Positions 47,080 to 54,995 of a stretch of DNA of 64,000 nucleotides are shown one piece after another. The stretch comes from Nocardioides panacis (GTDB lineage Bacteria; Actinomycetota; Actinomycetes; Propionibacteriales; Nocardioidaceae). The stretch covers positions 3,844,001-3,908,000 of the forward strand of contig NZ_CP077062.1 of the NCBI RefSeq assembly GCF_019039255.1. The letters are read 5' to 3'. Position numbers and translations under genes: made by a program. Within the stretch, counting starts at the first letter, position 1; every line of letters starts with the position of its first letter. The notes beneath the pieces are model-generated. The model worked only from the letters and a program-made list of their open reading frames with translations, searched no databases and was not told the DNA's origin.

Positions 47080-47104
47080 GAGGGGAGGCTAGGGCACCCC
47101 CTCC

Positions 47105-47160
47105 CCCGACTTGTCAGGCGGTCGATCGGCCAGGGCCGATTGACCGCCTGACAAGTCGGG
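47105..47160. promoter_or_regulatory. 56-bp near-perfect palindrome between menB and a divergent oxidoreductase
   Basis: Two 27-base arms (47105-47131 and 47134-47160) are complementary at 26 positions, with a two-base AG centre. The outer part reads CCCGACTTGTCAGGCGGTC. It fills the space between two divergent genes, so it could be a shared operator or a REP/MITE-type element. It is far longer than a usual operator. Confidence 0.8.
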
Positions 47161-47173
47161 AAGAAGGAGGGGC

Positions 47174-47608
47174 ATGACACTCAGTGGCGAGTACGAGCCC
47201 AGCCCCGAGCAGTGGGTGCGCGACCAGGTCGAGCGGTACGAGGCGTCCGGCGGCACCGAGGCCACCACGCTGCGCGGCGTCCCGGTCGTCGTGGTCACCT
47301 CCCGCGGCGCGAAGAGCGGCAAGATTCGCAAGAACCCGCTGATGCGGGTCGAGCACGACGGCCGGTACGCCCTGGTCGCCTCCAAGGGCGGTGCCCCGCA
47401 GCACCCCACCTGGTACTTCAACCTGGTGGCCCACCCGACGGTCGAGGTCCAGGACGGTCCCGACCGGCGCGAGTACGCCGTGCGGGTGCTCGAGGGCGAC
47501 GAGCGCGCGGCCTGGTGGGAGCGGGCGGTCGCCGTCTGGCCCGACTACGCGGACTACCAGACGAAGACCGACCGCGAGATCCCGGTGTTCCTCGCCGAGC
47601 CGGCCTGA
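47174..47608 (+). CDS. Deazaflavin-dependent nitroreductase-family oxidoreductase
   Basis: A 144-residue member of the Ddn/FDOR family, which uses cofactor F420. It has the beta-barrel segments [39 protein letters not shown] and [18 protein letters not shown], with the ending [23 protein letters not shown]. Its homologue in M. tuberculosis reduces menaquinone and activates nitroimidazole drugs, which fits the divergent menB gene (inference). A clear ribosome site AAGGAGG lies five bases before the ATG. Length is normal. Confidence 0.92.
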   Translation: MTLSGEYEPSPEQWVRDQVERYEASGGTEATTLRGVPVVVVTSRGAKSGKIRKNPLMRVEHDGRYALVASKGGAPQHPTWYFNLVAHPTVEVQDGPDRREYAVRVLEGDERAAWWERAVAVWPDYADYQTKTDREIPVFLAEPA

Positions 47609-47636
47609 GAGCGGCCCGGTCCGCCGTCCGTCCGGC

Positions 47637-47840
47637 TCAGCGCAGCCGGAGCGCGAGCAGCGGGCACAGGTCGACGGCGCGCCGGGCGTGCTCCTCGAGC
47701 CCGGGCGCGACGTCGAGCGAGCGGTCCGCCCGCCGGGCGAGCGGGTAGCCCCACTCGTCGCGGGTCAGCACCTCCGGCAGCAGCTCGGCGCACAGGCCGT
47801 GCCCGTCGCAGCGGGTCCAGTCAACGTGCAGCGTGGACAC
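47637..47840 (-). CDS. 3Fe-4S-type ferredoxin
   Basis: A 67-residue ferredoxin with three cysteine ligands: C-D-G-H-G-L-C (C-x5-C) near the start and C-P near the end ([11 protein letters not shown]). This spacing is typical of 3Fe-4S ferredoxins. The start is the second of two in-frame GTGs, because GGAGGT lies seven bases before it; the first GTG overlaps that site. The gene overlaps the end of the NuoF-like gene and is the last of the redox operon, so it may be the electron partner of that protein. Confidence 0.88.
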   Translation of the reverse strand: MSTLHVDWTRCDGHGLCAELLPEVLTRDEWGYPLARRADRSLDVAPGLEEHARRAVDLCPLLALRLR

Positions 47841-49029
47841 CGCAGCCACCTCCCAGGTGCACGGCGACCTCGTCGGCGAACACCCGCATCGTGCTGGCCA
47901 CGAAGCGCGCGGTGCCGTCGGGGTGCGCGCAGGCGCCCCGCCCGACGACCAGCTGGCGCATCCGGTGCACGTCGTCGACCAGCCGCGGGTCGCGCTCGCG
48001 GCGGGCCAGCCGGGTCAGGGCATCGGCCATCCGCGGCAGCCCGTTGACGCAGGGCCCGCACTGCCCGGCGACCTGCTCCGCGAGGTACGTCGCCACCGCG
48101 GCGCTCTCGACCAGGCCGCAGCGGTCCCGTCCGAGGACGGCGACCACGCCGGCGCCGACGGAGGCCCCGTGGGTCACCAGCGAGCTCTTCGACATCCGGG
48201 TGCCCGCCACGGCGCGGCCCGGGACCCAGGCCCCGTGGTAGCCGCCGACCAGCACCGCCTGCGCGTCGTGGGGCGAGCAGCCCGCCGCCGCGAGCAGGCT
48301 GCCCAGCGACGTACCGAAGGGGACCTCGAACACGCCGGGCGCCGGCACCGCGCCGCTGACCGTGGACAGGAAGGTGCCGGGCTCGTCGTCGGTGCCGACC
48401 GAGCGGAACCAGTGCGGGCCGAACCGGGCGAGCAGCGCGACGTGCGCCAGGGTCTCGACGTTGTGCACCAGGGTCGGGCGGCGGTGCACGCCGCGTTCGT
48501 AGACCCGGACGCTGCGGTCCGACGGCAGGCCGGGCCGGCCGTTCAGCGCGTTGACCAGCGCGGACTCCTCCCCCGACACGAACCGGTCCTCGACCTGCAC
48601 GACCTCGATGCGCAGCGACTCCGCGCGCAGGCCGACCTGCTCGCGCAGGTGCTCGACGATCTCGGGACGCGCGGTGGTGAGGTAGGCCCGCCGGGCGCCG
48701 ACGGCGCGGGCGGTCAGCACCAGGCCGTCGATGACCAGCTGGGGGGCGGCCAGCAGCAGGGTGCGGTCCTTGTCGCTGACCGGCTCGCCCTCGGAGGCGT
48801 TCCCGACCACCACCCCGTGGCCCTTCGCGGCGACGCCGCGCAGCTTGCGCGCCGACGGGAAGCCCGCGCCGCCCCGTCCGACGAGACCGGCGCGCTCCAC
48901 GAGGTCCGGCAGGTCGACGTACGAGGCGAGCGGGCCGAACGTGTCGAGGTGGTCGCGCAACCCGGGACCCGGGGCGGCGAATAGCCGGCGGGTGTCGGTG
49001 GGAGCGGCGAGGCCGGGAGCGATCGTCAT
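47821..49029 (-). CDS. NuoF-like NADH dehydrogenase subunit
   Basis: A 402-residue protein resembling the 51-kDa NADH/FMN subunit of complex [17 protein letters not shown] and [19 protein letters not shown] build the FMN/NADH site; an SLBB-like region ([16 protein letters not shown]) and an iron-sulfur domain follow. In the latter only C-x2-C (QCGPCVNG) plus CAHPDG are kept: the first cysteine of the usual CGxCxPC motif is missing, so the cluster may be altered. No other complex I genes are near. It is coupled to a cytochrome-like membrane protein upstream, suggesting NADH-driven electron delivery to it. Confidence 0.88.
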   Translation of the reverse strand: MTIAPGLAAPTDTRRLFAAPGPGLRDHLDTFGPLASYVDLPDLVERAGLVGRGGAGFPSARKLRGVAAKGHGVVVGNASEGEPVSDKDRTLLLAAPQLVIDGLVLTARAVGARRAYLTTARPEIVEHLREQVGLRAESLRIEVVQVEDRFVSGEESALVNALNGRPGLPSDRSVRVYERGVHRRPTLVHNVETLAHVALLARFGPHWFRSVGTDDEPGTFLSTVSGAVPAPGVFEVPFGTSLGSLLAAAGCSPHDAQAVLVGGYHGAWVPGRAVAGTRMSKSSLVTHGASVGAGVVAVLGRDRCGLVESAAVATYLAEQVAGQCGPCVNGLPRMADALTRLARRERDPRLVDDVHRMRQLVVGRGACAHPDGTARFVASTMRVFADEVAVHLGGGCGVHAAR

Positions 49030-49613
49030 CGGGTCACTGCCTTCCGTGCGGGGAGCGTGCGGGGGATGCGGCGCTGGCCGCGCTGGCCGAACGAGCCGGA
49101 GGTGCGCCACCCGACGGCGGCGGCGACCGCGAGGACGCAGGTCGCGGCGACGGCCCGCATCCACAGCGTGCCGGCGTCGGTGCCGGTGCCGAGGGCGTGC
49201 AGGAGGGCCAGCGGCCACATCACGTAGGCCGACCAGTGCACGGCCCGGAACACGCGCGGGCCGACCCGGTGCCGCAGCAGGCTGGTGCCGACCAGCACGA
49301 CGAGCACGTCGACCGCGAGCGTGCCGAGGCCCAGCCAGAACGGCCGGTACGTCGCCAGGAACGGGAACGCGAGGTCGACGAGCTTGAGCTGCGCGTAGGG
49401 GTCGAAGAGCAGCGTGCCCACGTGCACGGCGATCAGCCCGGTGCCGGCGAGGCTGGCGGTCTTGTGCAGGTCCGCGAACCCGAACCGGTTCAGGCCTAGG
49501 CCGGCGCGGCCCGAGCGGGTGGTGATGCCCAGGACCATCGTGACGGTGAACATCACCAGCGCGACCAGTCCGGTGCCGCGGCCGAGGTACCAGAGGGCTT
49601 CGGTGAGGTTCAT
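49026..49613 (-). CDS. Ferric-reductase-like transmembrane protein
   Basis: A 195-residue membrane protein with about five helices of the ferric reductase-like family. Histidine pairs [22 protein letters not shown] and [23 protein letters not shown] are spaced as for two stacked hemes b across the membrane. The protein has no attached FAD/NAD domain; the NuoF-like protein encoded next may supply electrons. It overlaps apbE upstream and the nuoF-like gene downstream by four bases each. A polar basic tail ends the protein. Confidence 0.88.
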   Translation of the reverse strand: MNLTEALWYLGRGTGLVALVMFTVTMVLGITTRSGRAGLGLNRFGFADLHKTASLAGTGLIAVHVGTLLFDPYAQLKLVDLAFPFLATYRPFWLGLGTLAVDVLVVLVGTSLLRHRVGPRVFRAVHWSAYVMWPLALLHALGTGTDAGTLWMRAVAATCVLAVAAAVGWRTSGSFGQRGQRRIPRTLPARKAVTR

Positions 49614-50521
49614 GCCACCAGCCCCGTCGGCCAGCCGTCGGTGTGCACCAGCACGCCGTCGTGGCGCAGGAAGCGGGCCGGCAGGCCGAGGCCGCGGACC
49701 CAGTCGACGGCCCTCTCTCCGCGGACCAGCGAGGCGGTCGTGACCGCGTTGGCGTGCGCGCAGGTGCCGGCCGCGACCGTGACGCTGCGCCAGAACGGCC
49801 GGGCCGGCTGGCCGGTGCGGGGGTCGACGATGTGGTGCATCGTGCAGCCGCCGCGCACCCACCGCCGCGAGACGGTGCTGGAGGTGGCGATCGCGGAGCC
49901 GGCGGGCAGCTCGACCTGCGTCCACGGGTCCTCGTCGCGGTCCTGGACGTGCACCTGCCAGCCGGGGGCGGGTGCGGGCCCGGCGGTGGCGATGTCGCCG
50001 CCGAGGCTGACCAGCACCCCGGTGCCCAGCGCGCCGTGCACCAGCTCGGCGGCGCGGTCGGCGGCCACGGCCTTGGCGGTGGCGCCGAGGTCCAGCTCGA
50101 CACCGGCGGGGAGCCGGAGCCGGGAGCCCTCGAGGCGCAGGCGGCGGTAGCCCGGCACCGGCCGGATCACCGCGCGCAGCGGGCCGGCGTCACCGGTGAC
50201 CAGCTGCAGGTCGCGGTCGTAGCCGAGGCGACGCAGCGCGCCGCCGACCGTGGGGTCGACGTCGCCGTCGGTGAGCTCGGCGGCGGCCAGCGCCTCGGCG
50301 ACGAGGTGCGCCATCGTCGGGGAGAGGGTCACCTCTCCGGAGCGCTCGGCCAGCCGGCAGATCTCGCTGTCGGCGCGGAACCGGTTGGCCGCGTCGTCGA
50401 CCTGGGCGAGGTAGGAGTCGACCAGCTCGCGGGCGCTGCCGAGCACGCCGGGGTTGGTGACCACGAGACGCGCGCGGGTGCTCCACAGCTCCCACTCGAC
50501 GGCGGCGGTGGTGGTGGCCAT
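49610..50521 (-). CDS. apbE: FAD:protein FMN transferase
   Basis: A 303-residue ApbE-family enzyme that attaches FMN covalently to a Thr or Ser of exported redox proteins. Family segments are [45 protein letters not shown] and [15 protein letters not shown], with the metal site around [14 protein letters not shown]. No signal peptide or lipobox is seen, unlike many homologues. The gene is coupled to the ferric-reductase-like gene and starts one base after the stop of a Ser/Thr-rich protein gene. No obvious FMN_bind-domain target lies nearby. Confidence 0.93.
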   Translation of the reverse strand: MATTTAAVEWELWSTRARLVVTNPGVLGSARELVDSYLAQVDDAANRFRADSEICRLAERSGEVTLSPTMAHLVAEALAAAELTDGDVDPTVGGALRRLGYDRDLQLVTGDAGPLRAVIRPVPGYRRLRLEGSRLRLPAGVELDLGATAKAVAADRAAELVHGALGTGVLVSLGGDIATAGPAPAPGWQVHVQDRDEDPWTQVELPAGSAIATSSTVSRRWVRGGCTMHHIVDPRTGQPARPFWRSVTVAAGTCAHANAVTTASLVRGERAVDWVRGLGLPARFLRHDGVLVHTDGWPTGLVA

Positions 50522-50522
50522 C

Positions 50523-50840
50523 TCAGGACCCGCTGGTCGAGGCGTTGGCCGACCCGCTGCCGGCCGACAGGCCGGGTGCGGTGCTGCTGCTGCTTGAGCC
50601 GGAGCCGCCGGAGGTGCTGGTCGAGCCCGTGCCACTGGTGCTGCCGCTGGTGCTGCCCTGGCTGGTGGTGCTCTGGGCCGCGCTCGTCGACCCGTTGTCC
50701 AGGGCACCGATGCCGAGCACCGCGGCGAGGCCGAGGGAGGCCGCCGCCGACGTACCGACGAGGGTACGGCGCAGGCGGCCGGCCCGTCGGACGGCGCGGT
50801 CCCGGTCGACGGGCTGCTCGGGTGATCGGTACTGGTCCAT
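50523..50840 (-). CDS. Ser/Thr/Gly-rich membrane-anchored protein of the redox operon
   Basis: A 105-residue protein, unknown to me by name. A basic N-terminus (RRAGRLRRTLVG) precedes one hydrophobic segment (SAAASLGLAAVLGIGAL). The rest is low-complexity, almost only Ser, Thr and Gly (SGTGSTSTSGGSGSSSSST), and ends STSGS. The topology is probably a membrane anchor with an extracytoplasmic flexible tail. It resembles the next gene upstream in build and in its last five residues. Its stop is one base from the apbE start. It may be an ApbE substrate or a redox spacer, but carries no standard flavinylation motif. Confidence 0.75.
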   Translation of the reverse strand: MDQYRSPEQPVDRDRAVRRAGRLRRTLVGTSAAASLGLAAVLGIGALDNGSTSAAQSTTSQGSTSGSTSGTGSTSTSGGSGSSSSSTAPGLSAGSGSANASTSGS

Positions 50841-50939
50841 GGGGTCCTCGCTCGGTGGGGGTGTTCCTCCAACGATGAACCGGGTTCCTGTGCGGGCTCT
50901 TGGAGTCCCGCCGGGCTTCCCTGTGCAGTCCCTGTGAGC

Positions 50940-51326
50940 TCAGGAACCGCTGGTGCTGCCGTGGCTCTGCCCGAACCCGGGCTGCAGCCCGGGCGCCTGG
51001 GGCTGGCTCTGCTGCTGCGGCTGGGTCTCCTGCGGCTGCTGCCGGGGCTGGGCCTGCCCGCCGCCGTCGTCGCCGCTGTCGTCCTGCCAGCCGGAGAAGT
51101 CGTCGTCGCCCGAGCCGCCCGTGGTGCCACCGGTCGTGGTGCCGCCGACCTGGACCGGCTGCCCGGATCCGGAGGAGGAGCTGCCGGACGTCGCGTGCGG
51201 GGCGTGGGTCGCGACCACCCCGGCGACGCCGAGGGAGCCGGCGACACCCGCCGCGACGAGTCCGACGCGCAGTCGCCGGACGAGCCGGAGATGGGCGTCT
51301 CGCTGTGCCGAGGGGTCGCGTGTCAT
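50940..51326 (-). CDS. Low-complexity membrane-anchored protein, paralogue of the next gene
   Basis: A 128-residue protein with a basic start (RDAHLRLVRRLRVG), one hydrophobic segment (LVAAGVAGSLGVAGVVAT) and a long flexible tail. The tail changes from Ser/Gly/Thr (GGTTTGGTTGGSGDDD) to Gln/Pro (RQQPQETQPQQQSQPQ) and ends STSGS, as does the protein encoded downstream. The two look like diverged duplicates. It is the first gene of the redox operon with apbE. GGCGGT and a short gap precede the ATG. Function unknown. Confidence 0.72.
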   Translation of the reverse strand: MTRDPSAQRDAHLRLVRRLRVGLVAAGVAGSLGVAGVVATHAPHATSGSSSSGSGQPVQVGGTTTGGTTGGSGDDDFSGWQDDSGDDGGGQAQPRQQPQETQPQQQSQPQAPGLQPGFGQSHGSTSGS

Positions 51327-51398
51327 ACCGCCAGGATGCGAGCCGTTCCTGAAGATGCTCTGTGAGACCGCTGGTCGGGCGGTGTGCGTCTGGGCCGG

Positions 51399-51489
51399 CC
51401 GCGCCGACCCGGCGTGTCTGGCGGCGGTCCGCCCGCCACAGGCGCCGGGTCGGCGGGGTCCGGGCCGCCAGAGGCGCCGGGTCGGCGGG
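51399..51489. repeat. Three copies of a 25-bp CGCCGGGTCGG element
   Basis: Two direct copies (51433-51457 and 51465-51489, one mismatch, 32-base spacing) and one inverted, diverged copy (51399-51424). The unit contains CCGCCAGAGGCGCCGGGTC. The same core at the same 32-base spacing occurs after corA (36260, 36292). It lies in the 260-base gap between the redox operon and xylA. Confidence 0.65.
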
Positions 51490-51509
51490 TGGGACGTCCG
51501 GTGTGACCG

Positions 51510-51567
51510 TTGGCACACGGCGCCGGGAGGTCTAGGGTCACGCTGGATTAGTTGCCGCGGAGAACAA
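51510..51567 (+). promoter_or_regulatory. xylA promoter with candidate XylR operator
   Basis: TTGGCA (51510-51515), a 17-base spacer and TAGGGT (51533-51538) make a good promoter with a start near 51545. Directly downstream GTTGCCGCGGAGAACAA (51551-51567) matches 14 of 17 bases of a site upstream of xylF. Its position suits a repressor, and the ROK protein XylR is the likely binder. The ribosome site GGAGGT follows. Confidence 0.65.
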
Positions 51568-51586
51568 ATCACCCGGAGGTAGACCC

Positions 51587-52771
51587 ATGGCACCCCGCCC
51601 CACCCCTTCCGACCGCTTCACCTTCGGCCTCTGGACGGTCGGCTGGCAGGGCCGCGACCCGTTCGGGGACGCGACCCGTGCACCCGTCGACCCGGTCGAG
51701 TCCGTGCACCGCCTGGCCGGCCTCGGGGCCGCCGGCGTCACCTTCCACGACGACGACCTCATCCCGTTCGGCTCGTCCACCAGCGAGCGCGACGCGCACG
51801 TCTCGCGGTTCAAGGACGCCCTCGCCGAGACCGGCATGACGGTGCCGATGATGACCACGAACCTGTTCACCCACCCGGTCTTCAAGGACGGCGGCTTCAC
51901 CAGCAACGACCGCTCGGTGCGCCGCTACGCGCTGCGCAAGGTGGCCCGCAACATCGACCTGGCGGCCGAGCTCGGCGCCCGGACCTACGTCTTCTGGGGC
52001 GGCCGCGAGGGCGCGGAGTACGACGGCGCCAAGGACGTGCGGGCCGCGCTCGACCGCTACCGCGAGGGCATCGACACGCTCGCCGCCTACGTGCTGGAGC
52101 AGGGCTACGACCTGCGCTTCGCGATCGAGCCGAAGCCCAACGAGCCCCGCGGGGACATCCTGCTGCCCACGGTCGGGCACGCGCTGGCCTTCATCGCCGA
52201 GCTCGAGCACCGGGACATGGTGGGCCTGAACCCCGAGGTGGGGCACGAGCAGATGGCCGGCCTGAACTTCACGTCCGGCGTCGCGCAGGCGCTGTGGTCC
52301 GGGAAGCTGTTCCACATCGACCTCAACGGCCAGCGGTCCATCAAGTTCGACCAGGACCTGGTCTTCGGCCACGGCGACCTGCTCAACGCGTTCTTCCTGG
52401 TCGACCTGCTCGAGCACGGTGCGGACGGCTCCCCGACGTACGACGGGCCGCGGCACTTCGACTACAAGCCGTCGCGGACCGAGGACATGGCCGGCGTCTG
52501 GGCCTCCGCGGAGGCGAACATGGCGACGTACCTGCTGCTCAAGGAACGGGCGGAGGCCTACCGCGCGGACCCCGAGGTGCAGGCCGCCCTGGAGGCGTCC
52601 GGCGTCGCCTCGCTGCGGCAGCCGACCCTCACCGAGGGCGAGTCGTTCGCGGACCTGCTCGCGGACCGGGGCGCGTGGGAGGACTTCGACGTCGAGCGGG
52701 CCGCCGAGCACGGGTTCGGGTTCGTGCGGCTGAACCAGCTGGCGCTCGAGCACCTGCTCGGAGCCCGCTGA
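51587..52771 (+). CDS. xylA: Xylose isomerase
   Basis: A 394-residue D-xylose isomerase of the short actinobacterial class (as in Streptomyces), turning xylose into xylulose. The catalytic histidine lies in [15 protein letters not shown], the metal and substrate ligands in [24 protein letters not shown] (E and K) and [16 protein letters not shown], and further ligands in [18 protein letters not shown]. Full length. A xylulokinase gene is not in the window. It is transcribed from its own promoter, separate from but facing the same way as the xylFGHR genes. Confidence 0.97.
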   Translation: MAPRPTPSDRFTFGLWTVGWQGRDPFGDATRAPVDPVESVHRLAGLGAAGVTFHDDDLIPFGSSTSERDAHVSRFKDALAETGMTVPMMTTNLFTHPVFKDGGFTSNDRSVRRYALRKVARNIDLAAELGARTYVFWGGREGAEYDGAKDVRAALDRYREGIDTLAAYVLEQGYDLRFAIEPKPNEPRGDILLPTVGHALAFIAELEHRDMVGLNPEVGHEQMAGLNFTSGVAQALWSGKLFHIDLNGQRSIKFDQDLVFGHGDLLNAFFLVDLLEHGADGSPTYDGPRHFDYKPSRTEDMAGVWASAEANMATYLLLKERAEAYRADPEVQAALEASGVASLRQPTLTEGESFADLLADRGAWEDFDVERAAEHGFGFVRLNQLALEHLLGAR

Positions 52772-52877
52772 CCCTGCCCCGTTTGGCCCGAGTCGCCCCG
52801 GGTTGTGGACCGCCTGGGGCAGATTTTAGGTAACGAATCGGTCTCGGGATGACGCGTGACGGTCGTCACAGGCATAT

Positions 52878-52894
52878 GTTCGCGCGCAGAACAA
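52878..52894 (+). promoter_or_regulatory. Candidate XylR operator upstream of xylF
   Basis: GTTCGCGCGCAGAACAA shares 14 of 17 bases with the site before xylA and has GTTC...GAAC symmetry. It lies 82 bases upstream of the xylF start. The rest of the 204-base gap holds a GTGACGGTCGTCAC palindrome (52856-52869) just upstream, which may be a second site. Confidence 0.6.
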
Positions 52895-52975
52895 TCACGG
52901 ATCACACCGCACACCTCTGGGGCTCGCAGGCGGCACACGTGCAGAGCGGCTCCTCCGACGAAAGGGTTTCAGCGC

Positions 52976-54118
52976 ATGCGCAAGACCAACGTGTCGATCG
53001 CCTTCGTGGGGCTCACCCTCGCGATGGCCCTCGCCGGCTGCGGGGGATCGAGCAACGACAACAGCTCGGGCTCGTCCTCCAGCGCCGCCTCCTCGCCGTC
53101 CGGTGCGGGTGCCTCGTCGAGCGGAGCGGTCGACGGCAAGGGCGCCAAGGTCGGCATCATCCTGCCCGACACCACGTCGTCGCCCCGGTGGGTGACCGCC
53201 GACCCCGAGGCGCTCAAGGCCAACTGCCAGAAGTTCAACCTGGACTGCAACATCCAGAACGCCGGCGGCTCCGCCGCGAAGATGCAGACGATCGCCCGGC
53301 AGATGACCTCCGACAAGATCAAGGTCCTGATGATCGTCGACCTCGACCCGGCCTCGGGCGCGAAGATCGAGCAGGAGGCCGCCAAGAACGGCGTCATCCC
53401 GGTCGACTACGACCGCCTCACCCCCGGCGGCGGCGCGGCGCTCTACGTCTCCTTCGACAACGTCAAGGTCGGCGAGGTGCAGGGCAAGACCCTCACCCAG
53501 TGCCCGCAGGTCGCGAACGAGAAGAGCGTGAAGTACGTCGAGATCGACGGTGCGCCGACCGACAACAACGCGACGCTGTTCAAGCAGGGCTACGACGGCG
53601 TGCTGTCCAAGACGGCGGGCTGGACCAAGGTCGGCGAGCAGACCGGCAACTGGGACGCCCCCACCGCGGGCCGGGTGTTCAGCTCGATGCTCGGCAAGAA
53701 CCCCGACATCAAGGCCGCCATGGTCGCCAACGACACGATGGCCGGCGCGGTGATCACCGACCTCAAGCGGCAGAGCCTCAACGGCAAGGTCGCGGTCTCC
53801 GGCCAGGACGCCAGCGCCGAGGGCCTGCAGCACATCCTCGACGGTGACCAGTGCTTCACCATCTACAAGCCGTCGACCGCGGAGGCCGCCCCGGCCATCG
53901 AGGCGATCGCCCAGCTCGCCAACGGCCAGGTGCCCGACACCAAGGGCGTGACGATCACGGACCCGCAGACCAAGAAGAAGGTCCCGGCCATCCTCGCCAC
54001 CCCGGTCGCGGTGACCATCGACAACGTCGCCGACCCGATCAACGACCAGTACACCCCGAAGAAGGACGTGTGCACCGGGGCGTACGCCGCCAAGTGCACC
54101 AAGGCCGGCGTGAACTAG
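52976..54118 (+). CDS. xylF: Xylose-binding lipoprotein
   Basis: A 380-residue solute-binding lipoprotein of the XylF group. The signal peptide ends in the lipobox LAGC at about residues 19-22, followed by a Ser/Gly-rich linker to residue 52. The binding fold shows VGIILPDTTSSPRWVTADPEAL, IPVDYDRLT, YVSFDNVKVGEVQGKTL and VSGQDASAEGLQHIL. Six cysteines in the mature part, including CQKFNLDC and late VCTGAYAAKC, suggest disulfides. It leads xylFGH-xylR and lies 204 bases after xylA. Xylose is the expected ligand from context. Confidence 0.93.
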   Translation: MRKTNVSIAFVGLTLAMALAGCGGSSNDNSSGSSSSAASSPSGAGASSSGAVDGKGAKVGIILPDTTSSPRWVTADPEALKANCQKFNLDCNIQNAGGSAAKMQTIARQMTSDKIKVLMIVDLDPASGAKIEQEAAKNGVIPVDYDRLTPGGGAALYVSFDNVKVGEVQGKTLTQCPQVANEKSVKYVEIDGAPTDNNATLFKQGYDGVLSKTAGWTKVGEQTGNWDAPTAGRVFSSMLGKNPDIKAAMVANDTMAGAVITDLKRQSLNGKVAVSGQDASAEGLQHILDGDQCFTIYKPSTAEAAPAIEAIAQLANGQVPDTKGVTITDPQTKKKVPAILATPVAVTIDNVADPINDQYTPKKDVCTGAYAAKCTKAGVN

Positions 54119-54218
54119 CGGCCCGTCGCGCAGCAGCAGGGTGGCCGTCGTCGGCGCAGGCGCGACGGCGGCCACCTCGCTGCTCACCCAGCACCCACGA
54201 AAGGATCGTGCCCCGCCC

Positions 54219-54995
54219 ATGAGCGACCACCCCCTGATCGAGCTGCGCGGCATCAACAAGAGCTTCGGACCCGTCGACGTGCTCAAGGGCGTCGACTTCG
54301 TCGCCCGGGCCGGCGAGGTCACCGCTCTGGTCGGCGACAACGGCGCCGGCAAGTCGACCCTGGTCAAGTGCATGAGCGGCACCTACCCGATCGACTCCGG
54401 CGAGTACCTCTTCGAGGGCAGGCGGGTGACGGTGCACTCGCCCCGGGACGCCAGCGCGCTGGGCATCGAGATCGTCTACCAGGACCTCGCGCTGTGCGAC
54501 AACCTCGACATCGTCCAGAACATGTTCCTGGGCCGCGAGCAGCTCAGCGGGGTGGTGCTCGACGAGAGCAGCATGGAGCACTCCGCCGAGGAGACCCTGC
54601 GGTCCCTGTCGGTGCGCACGGTCAAGTCGGTCCGGCAGCGGGTGGCCAGCCTCTCGGGCGGCCAGCGGCAGACCGTGGCGATCGCCAAGGCCGTGCTGTG
54701 GAACTCCAAGGTCGTCGTCCTCGACGAGCCCACCGCGGCGCTCGGCGTCGCGCAGACCGCCCAGGTCCTCAGCCTCGTACGTCGCCTGGCCGGTCGCGGC
54801 CTGGCCGTCGTGCTGATCTCGCACAACATGCTCGACGTGCTCGAGGTCGCCGACAGCATCGCCGTGCTCTACCTCGGCGAGATGGCCGCCCAGGTCGAGC
54901 GCTCCGAGGTCAACCAGCAGCAGCTCGTCGAGCTGATCACCACGGGCCGGCTCGGTGCCGAGCCGGCCGCGAGCTCGAAGGGAGCCGACGCATGA
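54219..54995 (+). CDS. xylG: Sugar ABC transporter ATPase, single domain (XylG)
   Basis: A 258-residue ATPase with one ABC module: Walker [11 protein letters not shown], the Q-loop in IEIVYQDLALCDNL, signature SLSGGQRQTVAIAKAV and Walker [13 protein letters not shown]. Unlike the double-module MmsA of the arabinose importer, this one works as a homodimer, the usual form in actinobacterial xylose systems. It starts 100 bases after xylF and overlaps xylH by four bases (ATGA). GAAAGGA precedes the ATG by about 14 bases. Confidence 0.94.
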   Translation: MSDHPLIELRGINKSFGPVDVLKGVDFVARAGEVTALVGDNGAGKSTLVKCMSGTYPIDSGEYLFEGRRVTVHSPRDASALGIEIVYQDLALCDNLDIVQNMFLGREQLSGVVLDESSMEHSAEETLRSLSVRTVKSVRQRVASLSGGQRQTVAIAKAVLWNSKVVVLDEPTAALGVAQTAQVLSLVRRLAGRGLAVVLISHNMLDVLEVADSIAVLYLGEMAAQVERSEVNQQQLVELITTGRLGAEPAASSKGADA

